DNA of 64,000 bases. Source: Verrucomicrobiota bacterium. Lineage in GTDB: Bacteria; Verrucomicrobiota; Verrucomicrobiia; Limisphaerales; Pedosphaeraceae. Location: NCBI GenBank assembly GCA_021325145.1, contig JAJPHR010000023.1:106574-170573 (forward strand), given 5' to 3'. The position numbers and the translations under genes were made by a program. Positions 29,620-36,937 of this stretch are shown piece after piece. The notes under the pieces were generated by a model. The model ran no database searches, was not told where the DNA came from, and saw only the letters and a program-made list of their open reading frames with translations. The first letter of the stretch is position 1; the number at the start of each line of letters is the position of its first letter.

Positions 29620-29733
29620 GCGTTTTTAAGTGAACATAACAAACATTGTGCGCGTATAATCTATTTTCGCGGCAGAGCCTTCATTCGGTTGCTTGTCCGG
29701 ATTCCGCAAAGCCAACCAACTCTTCAAGCGCGT

Positions 29734-30954
29734 TTAATGCGCCGCCCAGCCGAAACGCTCACTGAACGGCCAATAGACGAAGAAATACTTACCAATCACG
29801 TTCGTTCGGCTGAAGTCGCCCCAGGACCGCGAGTCCAGGCTGTTCATGGTGTTGTCGCCCATGACCATGAAATGTCCCGGGCGCACCTGGACTCCGTCGA
29901 GGCTGTCCGCAAATATCGGCGCCAGCCGCGGGGTGTCCACGTGGCCGGAATAATGGCTTTCGCTCGGCGGCACGGACGGATCGAAGGAATAAACCTTGTC
30001 GAAATGCGGTGTGCTGGCATCCAAACGCTTGCCATCGATGATCAGGTGCCGGTCCTTGCCAAGCTGGACGCGCTCGTTGGGCAACGCCACCAGCCGTTTG
30101 ATGTAGAATTGGTCGCCTGGCAATGTGGGGATGTTCCTGGTTTCAAAAACAATGATCTCACCGCGTTTCGGATGCCGGAAATTATAGGTCAGGCGGTCCA
30201 CAAACAAATGATCGCCCGCCACCGTCTTCAACTTCACAATCGGTTCTCCGGCCTTTAAAAAAGGCGTCTCCGACCAGTTTCCTTCACTTTGCTGGGCTCC
30301 CATCAAGTGTACGCCCATGACTTTTCCTCCGTAGTCGGTGACGTAGCCGGCGCGTTGAAACAAATCCTCGCTCGGAAACCAAACCGTGTACCATTTGTTA
30401 TTGAATTCGTACTGCTGCTTGAGGTCGAACATCAGCGCTTTCACGGGCGGTTTTAGCGCCTGCAACTGACCGTCTTCCGGAGCCAGAATCAAATTATACG
30501 AATAGCCGTGGATCCAGAAATCCCAGAGACGCTGCAGGGCGCCGGGTATTTTGCAATCGGGCTGGTTGCCGGTGTATAACCCCGGGGTGACGCCGAAGAG
30601 CGTCGGCTGCATCGAGCCCGTCGGAATTTTGAACGGTTGCACGAAAAACGTCCGTATGGCCATTGCCACCGCCAGGGCGACAAGCAGGACTTCGACATTC
30701 TCGCGGATGCCCGCGTGAGGATACGGCTTGAGCCACTTGCCGGCGGCATCGTGCAGGCTGAGCATCTGCTTGTTCAGCACCTCGTCGCCGGCTTTCTCTT
30801 GAATCCCTTTTTGGAGATCTTTCAACGCCGACTCCATCCCGCCGATTGCCTGTGGTGAAAGAATATCCCGCTGGGCGTCCAGCAGCTTCTGGACGTGCTT
30901 GCGCATGTCCTTTGCCTGACGGAGCATTTGGGAGCCAAACCAGTTAAAAGCCAT
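29734..30954 (-). CDS. lepB: Signal peptidase I with a large insertion
   Basis: This membrane protease removes signal peptides from exported proteins. It has 406 residues, longer than the usual 200-330. A charged helical N-terminus (1-80) precedes one membrane helix (about 86-100). The catalytic serine is Ser114 in IPTGSMQPTL and the general base is Lys286 in FYIKRLVALP. Box C (GDHLFVDR, 247-254) and the C-terminal GDNTMNSLDSRSWG are intact. About 125 residues separate the serine box from box C, where most family members have a few tens, so an extra domain is inserted there. lepA lies directly upstream, 20 bp away, matching the lepA-lepB pairing seen in many bacteria. Confidence 0.93.
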   Translation of the reverse strand: MAFNWFGSQMLRQAKDMRKHVQKLLDAQRDILSPQAIGGMESALKDLQKGIQEKAGDEVLNKQMLSLHDAAGKWLKPYPHAGIRENVEVLLVALAVAMAIRTFFVQPFKIPTGSMQPTLFGVTPGLYTGNQPDCKIPGALQRLWDFWIHGYSYNLILAPEDGQLQALKPPVKALMFDLKQQYEFNNKWYTVWFPSEDLFQRAGYVTDYGGKVMGVHLMGAQQSEGNWSETPFLKAGEPIVKLKTVAGDHLFVDRLTYNFRHPKRGEIIVFETRNIPTLPGDQFYIKRLVALPNERVQLGKDRHLIIDGKRLDASTPHFDKVYSFDPSVPPSESHYSGHVDTPRLAPIFADSLDGVQVRPGHFMVMGDNTMNSLDSRSWGDFSRTNVIGKYFFVYWPFSERFGWAAH

Positions 30955-30974
30955 AAAGTTAAAGGCCGGAACCC

Positions 30975-32765
30975 TCAGGCCTTGAGCACCTCAATAAACG
31001 CTTCCTGCGGGATGTTGACCGAGCCGAACGCCTTCATGCGCTTTTTGCCTTCCTTTTGCTTCTCCAGCAATTTGCGTTTGCGCGTGATGTCCCCGCCGTA
31101 GCATTTGGCGGTAACGTCCTTGCGCATGGCGCTCACAGTTTCGCGCGCGATGATCTTCCCGCCGATGGCGCCCTGGATGGCCACGGCGTATTGCTGCTTG
31201 GGAATGACTTCCTTCAGCTTCGCCGCCAGCGCCCGTCCCCTGCTCTCCGCCTTCGCCCGGTGCACGATGCAGGAAAACGCATCCACGGACTCGCCGTTGA
31301 CCAGCATGTCCAGTTTCACCATGTCCGATTCCGTGTAATCGGCGTGCTCATAATCCATCGAACCGAAGCCGCGCGTGATGCTCTTGATGCGATCATGAAA
31401 GTCGATGAGGATTTCATTCAACGGCAGCAGGCTGGTCAACATCACGCGGCGTGAATCCAGCGTTTCCGTGTGGTCCACCGCGCCGCGTTTCTCCGCGATC
31501 AACGCCATCATGTCGCCGATGTATTCGTTCGGGCAAATCACGAAGGCTTTAACCATCGGTTCTTCAATCTTCTGGATGTAATTCACTTCGGGCAGGAAGG
31601 CCGGGTTATCCACTTCCTTGAGGGTTCCATCGGTCATGGTCACCCGATAAACCACACTCGGATAGGTGGCGATGATGTCCATGTTGTACTCGCGCCGGAG
31701 GCGCTCCTGGACGATTTCCAGGTGCAGCAATCCAAGAAACCCGCAACGGAACCCAAACCCGAGCGCGACGGAACTTTCCGCCTGGTAAACGAAGGCCGAG
31801 TCGTTGAGTTGCAGCTTGGCAAGGTTCGCCTTCAAATGTTCGTAATCCGCGGTGTTAATCGGATAAATCCCGCTGAACACCATGGGATGAATTTCCTTGA
31901 AGCCTGGCAAGGCGGGTGACGGATTGCGCGCGTCGGTGACCGTATCTCCCATCTTCACTTCCTTGGGGCTCTTGATGTTCGCGGTAAAATAGCCCGTCTC
32001 GCCCACTTCGAGTTTCTCGCGGATGTAGGGTTTGGGATTGAAGCTGCCGACTTCCTTCACTTCGACGTTCTTGCCCGAGTGCAACAGCTTCACTTGCAGC
32101 CCGGCTTTCAATTCGCCATTGAACACCCGCACGTGAGTCACCACGCCCTTGTACGTGTCGAAATAAGAATCAAATCCCAACGCCTGCAACGAGGCAGCGC
32201 CGGTGGGCTCAGGCGGCGGAATCCGCGCCACGATCGCTTCCAGAATGTCCTCGATGCCGATGCCTTCCTTCGCGCTGGCCAGAATCGCCGTCTCGGCTGG
32301 AATCGCCAGGATGTCCTCCAATTGCGTTTTGGCGAGCGCCACGTCAGCGTGCGGCAGGTCGATTTTATTGATGACCGGGATGATCGTCAGGTTTTGCTTC
32401 ATCGCCAGATGGACGTTCGCCACCGTCTGCGCCTCGACGCCTTGCGCCGCGTCGATGATGAGCAACGCCCCTTCGCACGCGCTCAAGCTCCGCGAAACTT
32501 CGTAGGAAAAATCCACGTGCCCCGGCGTGTCAATCAGGTTCAACTCATACACCTGACCGTTCTTGGCCGTGTAAGTCATCGTGACCGGATGCGCCTTGAT
32601 CGTGATCCCGCGCTCCCGTTCCAGGTCCATGGAATCAAGCATCTGCGCCTCCATATCCCGCGTGGCAATCGTGCCCGTGCGGTGCAGCAGGCGATCCGAA
32701 AGGGTGGTTTTCCCATGATCGATATGGGCGATGATGCTGAAATTTCTAATATGCGTTGCGTCCAT
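30975..32765 (-). CDS. lepA: Elongation factor 4 (LepA), ribosome back-translocase
   Basis: A translational GTPase of 596 residues that binds stalled or pre-translocation ribosomes. G1 is AHIDHGKTT (13-21), G2 lies in RERGITIKAHPV, G3 is DTPGH, and G4 is NKIDLP. The domain order G, II, III, V and the LepA-specific C-terminal domain is complete, with the C-terminal QKEGKKRMKAFGSVNIPQEAFIEVL region present. The start is the ATG at 32765 (MDATHIRNFSI), as in most LepA proteins; a TTG three codons upstream is less likely. It is followed by lepB on the same strand. Confidence 0.97.
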   Translation of the reverse strand: MDATHIRNFSIIAHIDHGKTTLSDRLLHRTGTIATRDMEAQMLDSMDLERERGITIKAHPVTMTYTAKNGQVYELNLIDTPGHVDFSYEVSRSLSACEGALLIIDAAQGVEAQTVANVHLAMKQNLTIIPVINKIDLPHADVALAKTQLEDILAIPAETAILASAKEGIGIEDILEAIVARIPPPEPTGAASLQALGFDSYFDTYKGVVTHVRVFNGELKAGLQVKLLHSGKNVEVKEVGSFNPKPYIREKLEVGETGYFTANIKSPKEVKMGDTVTDARNPSPALPGFKEIHPMVFSGIYPINTADYEHLKANLAKLQLNDSAFVYQAESSVALGFGFRCGFLGLLHLEIVQERLRREYNMDIIATYPSVVYRVTMTDGTLKEVDNPAFLPEVNYIQKIEEPMVKAFVICPNEYIGDMMALIAEKRGAVDHTETLDSRRVMLTSLLPLNEILIDFHDRIKSITRGFGSMDYEHADYTESDMVKLDMLVNGESVDAFSCIVHRAKAESRGRALAAKLKEVIPKQQYAVAIQGAIGGKIIARETVSAMRKDVTAKCYGGDITRKRKLLEKQKEGKKRMKAFGSVNIPQEAFIEVLKA

Positions 32766-32928
32766 CAGTTCCAATTCTCAAACCAAAACATAATCCAAAT
32801 CCGGGGCCTTGCCCACAGATACCGGCGAAAAGATAACGGCACCGGTGGTTAAGAAAAGCGGAAACTATCAGATGTGACGGTCTTTCGGCTGGAATTGGGA
32901 GGTGTGACACACCGGACGTGGGTTGGCG

Positions 32929-33348
32929 TCACAATGGAACTATTTCAACGCTCTGGTGCTTGATTCTTTCGTCGAGAGTCAGAAATTTCGCACGCCGCCC
33001 CTCAGCTAGGCTCGCCAAATAAACATCCGTCAACTGGCTCGGGCGCAAAAAGCTTAATTTTCCCTTATCCAACGAATTAATGGCACGATCATCCGGCCAA
33101 AAAATGTGGTCAAAGTCCTTGCGATCCACCAGCAGGTTCAGCATCTCCGCCGCGCTATCAAAATCAGCGGCATAGCCTTTCACGTTCATGGAGACGCGCA
33201 CAAAACCCAATTGTGTAATTGGGCACGTGGCGATGGACAGTTTTTGCTGCGCAGTTTGTGCCAGCACCCAGCGCTCCATCCTGCTGTAATGCAGGTGCTG
33301 CGGCCAGGCTAGGGCTAGCATGGCGTTGATATCCAACAAGCGAGTCAC
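32929..33348 (-). CDS. VapC-type PIN-domain toxin
   Basis: A 139-residue PIN-domain ribonuclease, the toxin of a type II toxin-antitoxin pair. The N-terminal acidic residue is in LLDINAMLALAWP, a central acidic cluster is around SLDKGKLSFL, and TDVYLASLAEGRRAKFLTLDERI supplies the remaining acidic residues expected to bind Mg. The start is GTG at 33348, sharing a GTGA overlap with the antitoxin stop, so the two are translationally coupled. In this family the targets are usually tRNA or rRNA; the target here is unknown. Confidence 0.85.
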   Translation of the reverse strand: MTRLLDINAMLALAWPQHLHYSRMERWVLAQTAQQKLSIATCPITQLGFVRVSMNVKGYAADFDSAAEMLNLLVDRKDFDHIFWPDDRAINSLDKGKLSFLRPSQLTDVYLASLAEGRRAKFLTLDERIKHQSVEIVPL

Positions 33349-33605
33349 GGGAAATCAGTCAGTTGTTCCTTCACCCAATCGCTGGTGATCTGGGGTGCAT
33401 TCTTCGGCACGTCGAAATACGGGAAGCCGGTCTTTTTGTTGATTTTGATTTTAAGGCGGCGGGGTCGAGGTTGCTCGAGCTTTTTAAGCTGCACGCAACC
33501 GCTTGTCAGGGAGATCTCCAGTTTGTCGCCTGTTTCGATGCCGGCGCGCTCGCGAATTTCTTTTGGAACGACGATCTGGCCTTTGCTGGACATGGTCACT
33601 GTCAT
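33345..33605 (-). CDS. AbrB/MazE-fold antitoxin of the VapBC pair
   Basis: An 86-residue protein. The SpoVT/AbrB DNA-binding fold is clear from SSKGQIVVPKEIRERAGIETGDKLEI (read in parts). A basic linker follows (about 46-57), then a toxin-binding tail (TSDWVKEQLTDFP). It should bind both VapC and its own promoter. The start at 33605 is annotated; an in-frame ATG four codons on (33593) would match many AbrB proteins better. The palindrome just upstream is its likely operator. Confidence 0.85.
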   Translation of the reverse strand: MTVTMSSKGQIVVPKEIRERAGIETGDKLEISLTSGCVQLKKLEQPRPRRLKIKINKKTGFPYFDVPKNAPQITSDWVKEQLTDFP

Positions 33606-33606
33606 G

Positions 33607-33626
33607 AAGTAAGACTAATCTTACTT
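33607..33626. promoter_or_regulatory. Palindromic operator of the VapBC module
   Basis: AAGTAAGA and TCTTACTT form a perfect 8-bp inverted repeat around CTAA, next to the antitoxin start codon. CACTG on one side and CAGTG on the other extend the symmetry. AbrB-type antitoxins autoregulate through such sites, so this is the likely binding site. Confidence 0.6.
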
Positions 33627-33806
33627 GTGGCAGTGTCAATGCATTAATCGTGGCTGTACCGCAGTCCTGTGTTGTCAGCAAGCCGCCAAACGCTACCCCT
33701 TGTATTTTAGAACCCGATAACTCTTTGGGGCAGATGGGTCAAGACCACCAAGTCTTTGGGACGCAGGCCGAGAAAACCAATTTAGTAACATGTTTGGCAA
33801 ATGGAC

Positions 33807-33835
33807 TTTACGGATACGCTTGGGCGAGGTATCAT
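33807..33835 (+). promoter_or_regulatory. Promoter-like sequence for the second toxin-antitoxin module
   Basis: TTTACG (33807-33812) and TATCAT (33830-33835) are 17 bp apart. The antitoxin ATG at 33845 begins 10 bases after the -10 box, leaving a leader of only about 3 nt or none. Confidence 0.45.
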
Positions 33836-33844
33836 CTTAGCGGC

Positions 33845-34030
33845 ATGAAAACTCTGGAAGAAGTCGAAGCGGATGTGCGAATGCTGCCACTGGAGAAGCA
33901 AGAAGAGCTTCGTGACTGGCTGGAAAATCTTCTTGAGGATCAACTGGAGTTGACTGACGAATTCAAGGCCAAGATTGACCGCGGCGAGCGGGATATTCAA
34001 GAAGGCCGTGTACAGATTCGCAAGCCTTGA
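33845..34030 (+). CDS. Antitoxin of a RelBE/ParE-like module
   Basis: A 61-residue acidic, helical protein from the ATG at 33845 (MKTLEEVEADVRMLPLEKQEEL). The C-terminal part (DEFKAKIDRGERDIQEGRVQIRKP, read as the toxin-binding region) contains the short GxVxxRKP ending common in small antitoxins of this class. It has no obvious DNA-binding domain, so autoregulation may rely on the complex. It overlaps the toxin gene by 4 bp. A longer frame starting at 33650 lacks family-like sequence upstream. Confidence 0.7.
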   Translation: MKTLEEVEADVRMLPLEKQEELRDWLENLLEDQLELTDEFKAKIDRGERDIQEGRVQIRKP

Positions 34031-34302
34031 GCGCGCCAGTGAACGGCGCAGCAATTCAGATTGCTTCACGCGAATTTGATGCCGATTTTTTTCGGATGCC
34101 TTCGGCAGTTCAGGCGCGAATCCAGCAAAAGATTGATGCGATGGGTCTGCGTTTGGCAACATTTCCGCACCATCGAATGGTCGGCTTGGATAAGTTCCGG
34201 TTGCGCGTCGGCGACTATAGGGTGATTTACCGTTTCGATCTTGCCAAAGGCGAGCTTTACCTGGTGGCCATAGGCCATCGCCGGGAAATTTATCGCGGTT
34301 GA
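34027..34302 (+). CDS. RelE/ParE-superfamily toxin
   Basis: A 91-residue toxin. The helices FDADFFRMPSAVQARIQQKIDAM and the strands LDKFRLRVGDYRVIYRFDLAKGELYLVAIGHRREIY match the RelE/ParE fold, including the basic residue in RVGDYRVIY and the terminal HRREIY. It is annotated with a TTG start at 34027 that overlaps the antitoxin stop; a later ATG at 34096 would remove the first helix. The target (ribosome-bound mRNA or gyrase) cannot be told from sequence. Confidence 0.82.
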   Translation: MSAPVNGAAIQIASREFDADFFRMPSAVQARIQQKIDAMGLRLATFPHHRMVGLDKFRLRVGDYRVIYRFDLAKGELYLVAIGHRREIYRG

Positions 34303-34336
34303 ATCTACTGCTTTGTTTTCCTGCTCCTACGCGTAC

Positions 34337-35755
34337 TCAGACTTGGTTGGTCAACTTAACCCCCAATTTGAGCAACTTTTCCGCATCGGCCTCAGATTTG
34401 GCTTCAGCGTAAATCCTTAAAATCGGCTCAGTGCCGGATCCCCTCAACATCAGCCACGATCCATCCTGCGCTACAAACTTCACACCGTCGTAGGTCTTGA
34501 CGTCTGCCAGTGACGAGCGCAGCAGTTTGGCCGGCGGGTTTCGGGCACAGTAGTCCATGAGTGCCGCGCGTTTCTCCAGCGGGAAATGGGTGTCGATGCG
34601 GCCATACCGGTGCGGACCAAATTCCTTCTCCAAACTCGCCACCAGTTTGTTCACGGAAACTTTCTCGGTGGCGAGCATTTCGAGCAGTATGAGGCCCGCC
34701 AGGATGCCGTCGCGTTCCGGGACATGGCCGGGGAAGCCGATCCCGCCACTCTCCTCGGCGCCGAGCAGCACATCGCCCTTGAGCATCTCGGCGCAGATGT
34801 ATTTGAATCCGACACCCGTTTCCACCAACTCCAAGCTGTACGCCGCGCACATTTTATCCACCATCGAAGTCGTGGTCAGCGCCTTCACGACCCGTCCCCT
34901 GCCCTTCCGATTTACGACAAAGTGGCGCAACAACAGGCAAATCAACTGGTGCGTGGACAAATACCTGCCCCGCCCGTCCATGCCGCCCACCCGGTCTGCG
35001 TCGCCATCGGTCACCAGGCAAATGTCGTGCGGATGCTTCCTGAGATAAGCCGCGCTTCGGGCGTAATTCTTCTCGATGGGTTCGGGATTGATGCCGCCGA
35101 ACCATGGATCGCGGATCCCGTTCAACGTGGTCACCTTGCAAGTGGTGCCCGCCAGCAACTCGTCGAAGCAGCCCGCCCCCACTCCGAACAGTGCCTCGTG
35201 CGCGAAGCGCAATCTCGACCGCGCAATCAACTTGAAATCCACCAACTTTTTGATCGCCTCATAATGCGCCGGACGAATGTCGACAACCGAGGCCCTGCCC
35301 GCTTTCACCGCCGCGTTTAAATCCTGCGCCTGAACCGGGTTGCGATCCAGAAATGATTCCACTTGCTGGCAAGTGGCCGGTTCAGCCGGGCCGCCGAAGT
35401 ATGACTTGAGTTTGAATCCATTGAACGCCGGCGGATTGTGGCTGGCGGTAATCATGACCCCGCCGATTGCGTTTTGGTTCTTCACGCCAAACGAAACCGC
35501 CGGTGTGGGCGTTGGTTCCGGTGTCAGGACAACTTCGTAACCATTCCCAGCGAACACCTCCGCCGCCCGTCGGCCAAATTCGTTCGACAAAAACCGCCGG
35601 TCATACCCGACGATGACTTTCTGTTCCGTCCCCGGAACCGGGTTGGCTTTCCAATAATCCGCCGTGGCCTGGCTCACCCGTTCCACGTTTGCGAACGTAA
35701 AGCCCTCCGCAATCACCGCGCGCCAGCCGTCTGTTCCAAACTTGATCTGAGTCAT
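34337..35755 (-). CDS. Phosphoglucomutase/phosphomannomutase family enzyme
   Basis: An alpha-D-phosphohexomutase of 472 residues. The phospho-serine is Ser105 in TASHNPP, the Mg site is DGDADR (250-255), the sugar-specificity loop is GAEESGGIG, and the phosphate-binding loop is RGSGTEPILRIYAEA near the C-terminus. The GAEESGG form is common in enzymes acting on glucose phosphate, so phosphoglucomutase is the best guess; phosphomannomutase or phosphoglucosamine mutase cannot be excluded. rpe lies upstream on the same strand, separated by a long hairpin. Confidence 0.92.
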   Translation of the reverse strand: MTQIKFGTDGWRAVIAEGFTFANVERVSQATADYWKANPVPGTEQKVIVGYDRRFLSNEFGRRAAEVFAGNGYEVVLTPEPTPTPAVSFGVKNQNAIGGVMITASHNPPAFNGFKLKSYFGGPAEPATCQQVESFLDRNPVQAQDLNAAVKAGRASVVDIRPAHYEAIKKLVDFKLIARSRLRFAHEALFGVGAGCFDELLAGTTCKVTTLNGIRDPWFGGINPEPIEKNYARSAAYLRKHPHDICLVTDGDADRVGGMDGRGRYLSTHQLICLLLRHFVVNRKGRGRVVKALTTTSMVDKMCAAYSLELVETGVGFKYICAEMLKGDVLLGAEESGGIGFPGHVPERDGILAGLILLEMLATEKVSVNKLVASLEKEFGPHRYGRIDTHFPLEKRAALMDYCARNPPAKLLRSSLADVKTYDGVKFVAQDGSWLMLRGSGTEPILRIYAEAKSEADAEKLLKLGVKLTNQV

Positions 35756-35809
35756 AACAAAATTTACCGGGTGCTGAACCCCAACACCCGGCGCAAAGTG
35801 TATTCAAGA

Positions 35810-35889
35810 AATCGTAGCAGCCGATATGAGGAGGCTCTGACTTCTCGTCCAAGAGATTGGAGCCTCCTCACTCCGGCTGCTACGATTTT
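35810..35889. repeat. Long palindromic repeat, 30-bp arms
   Basis: The left arm (35810-35839) and right arm (35860-35889) match in inverted orientation except for a few bases in the middle and at the inner end. The 20-bp loop contains TTCTCGTCCAAGAG, whose reverse complement resembles the sequence after the gyrA hairpin. It separates rpe from the phosphohexomutase gene and could act as a terminator or processing site, or be an inserted palindromic element. Confidence 0.6.
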
Positions 35890-35943
35890 AAGTTCTTGCG
35901 TTCGCCCGTTGCACGGTTGCAGCCTGGTTTCATCCAAAATCAA

Positions 35944-36660
35944 TCACGCGGTCCCCTGCCCCATCGGAAAGCCCGCCAGTTCCAATTCACCCACGTTCGT
36001 CGGGGCGTTTTTGACAACGATCTTGCGCATTTTGGAAATCGCGGCCTTCAGACTGCGCTGGGCAAACAGACCTGTCCCGCTGATGAATGCATCCGCCCCC
36101 GCACGCGCGCATTCACCCGCCGTCTTAAAATTTATGCCGCCATCGACCCCAATCCGGAAATTAAGCTTGAGTTCCCGACGCCATGCATCGGCCTGCTGGA
36201 TTTTCGGCAGCGTTTCGTAGATGAACTCCTGCCCCCCAAAACCGGGATTGACCGTCATAATCAACAGCTCATCGATCTGTTTTAAAAATGGTTGCACCGC
36301 GCTGATGGCCGTGGGCGGGTTGATCGCCAGGCCCACGCGCTTCTTCAAATTCTTAATGCTCCACAACAGCGAGGTGACGCGATCGCCGAGTTCCACGTGC
36401 ACGTTCATTTGGTCTGCGCCCGCATTGGCGAATGGTTCCAGCAGGATCTCCGGCTTGGTGCACATGAGATGCACGTCGAAGAACAGCTTCGTGAGTGGAC
36501 GGATCGTGCGCACTAATTGCGGACCAAACGAGATGTTCGGCACGAAATGGCCGTCCATGATGTCCAGGTGCAGCCAATCGGCTCCTGCCTTGTCGATGCG
36601 CGCAGTCTCGCTCGCAAAACGGCCAAAATTGGAGGCCAGCAGAGAAGGCGCAATAATCAT
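35944..36660 (-). CDS. rpe: Ribulose-phosphate 3-epimerase
   Basis: A TIM-barrel enzyme of 238 residues that interconverts ribulose 5-phosphate and xylulose 5-phosphate in the pentose phosphate and Calvin pathways. The start is the ATG at 36660 (MIIAPSLLASNFGRF), the typical N-terminus. The metal and catalytic residues appear in WLHLDIMDGHFVPN, FFDVHLM, MTVNPGFGGQEFI and VDGGIN. The C-terminal phosphate site is around GADAFISGTGLF. It reads toward the phosphohexomutase gene across the hairpin at 35810. Confidence 0.96.
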   Translation of the reverse strand: MIIAPSLLASNFGRFASETARIDKAGADWLHLDIMDGHFVPNISFGPQLVRTIRPLTKLFFDVHLMCTKPEILLEPFANAGADQMNVHVELGDRVTSLLWSIKNLKKRVGLAINPPTAISAVQPFLKQIDELLIMTVNPGFGGQEFIYETLPKIQQADAWRRELKLNFRIGVDGGINFKTAGECARAGADAFISGTGLFAQRSLKAAISKMRKIVVKNAPTNVGELELAGFPMGQGTA

Positions 36661-36804
36661 TACGAGATACGTTAATGAATCGGTGGCGGGCGCGTCAACT
36701 GGGCAAAAATTCACCCTGTCAGGCATTCTTGTGGATATTGCCCCCAAACTCCACTCAGATCAGAGCATCCTTCGGGCACAGCAGCCCGGCATGCTTTCAA
36801 GCAC

Positions 36805-36898
36805 GGTAAGTACGGATCCTGCCTTTAGGCAGCGGAGTGCGCGCTAACACCACGAACAGGAAAACCTTTCACGCCCTGAGGAATGTGGATGCCTTACC
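36805..36898. repeat. Dispersed palindromic element, second copy
   Basis: The stretch runs from GGTAAG (36805-36810) to CTTACC (36893-36898), which are inverted. Its left part (TCCTGCCTTTAGGCAGCGGAG) and interior (CACCA-GAACAG-GAAAAC) resemble the element at 416-519. It lies between rpe and ftsH. Confidence 0.5.
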
Positions 36899-36921
36899 GG
36901 ACTCCAAGCCTCAGGGCGTGA
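36869..36921 (-). terminator. Hairpin after the ftsH stop codon
   Basis: A perfect 13-bp inverted repeat (36869-36881 with 36909-36921) separated by 27 bp lies just past the ftsH stop. No U-tract follows, so this may be a weak terminator or an RNA-stabilising hairpin. It overlaps the right end of the dispersed element. Confidence 0.45.
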
Positions 36922-36937
36922 CTCAATAATTACCTTT

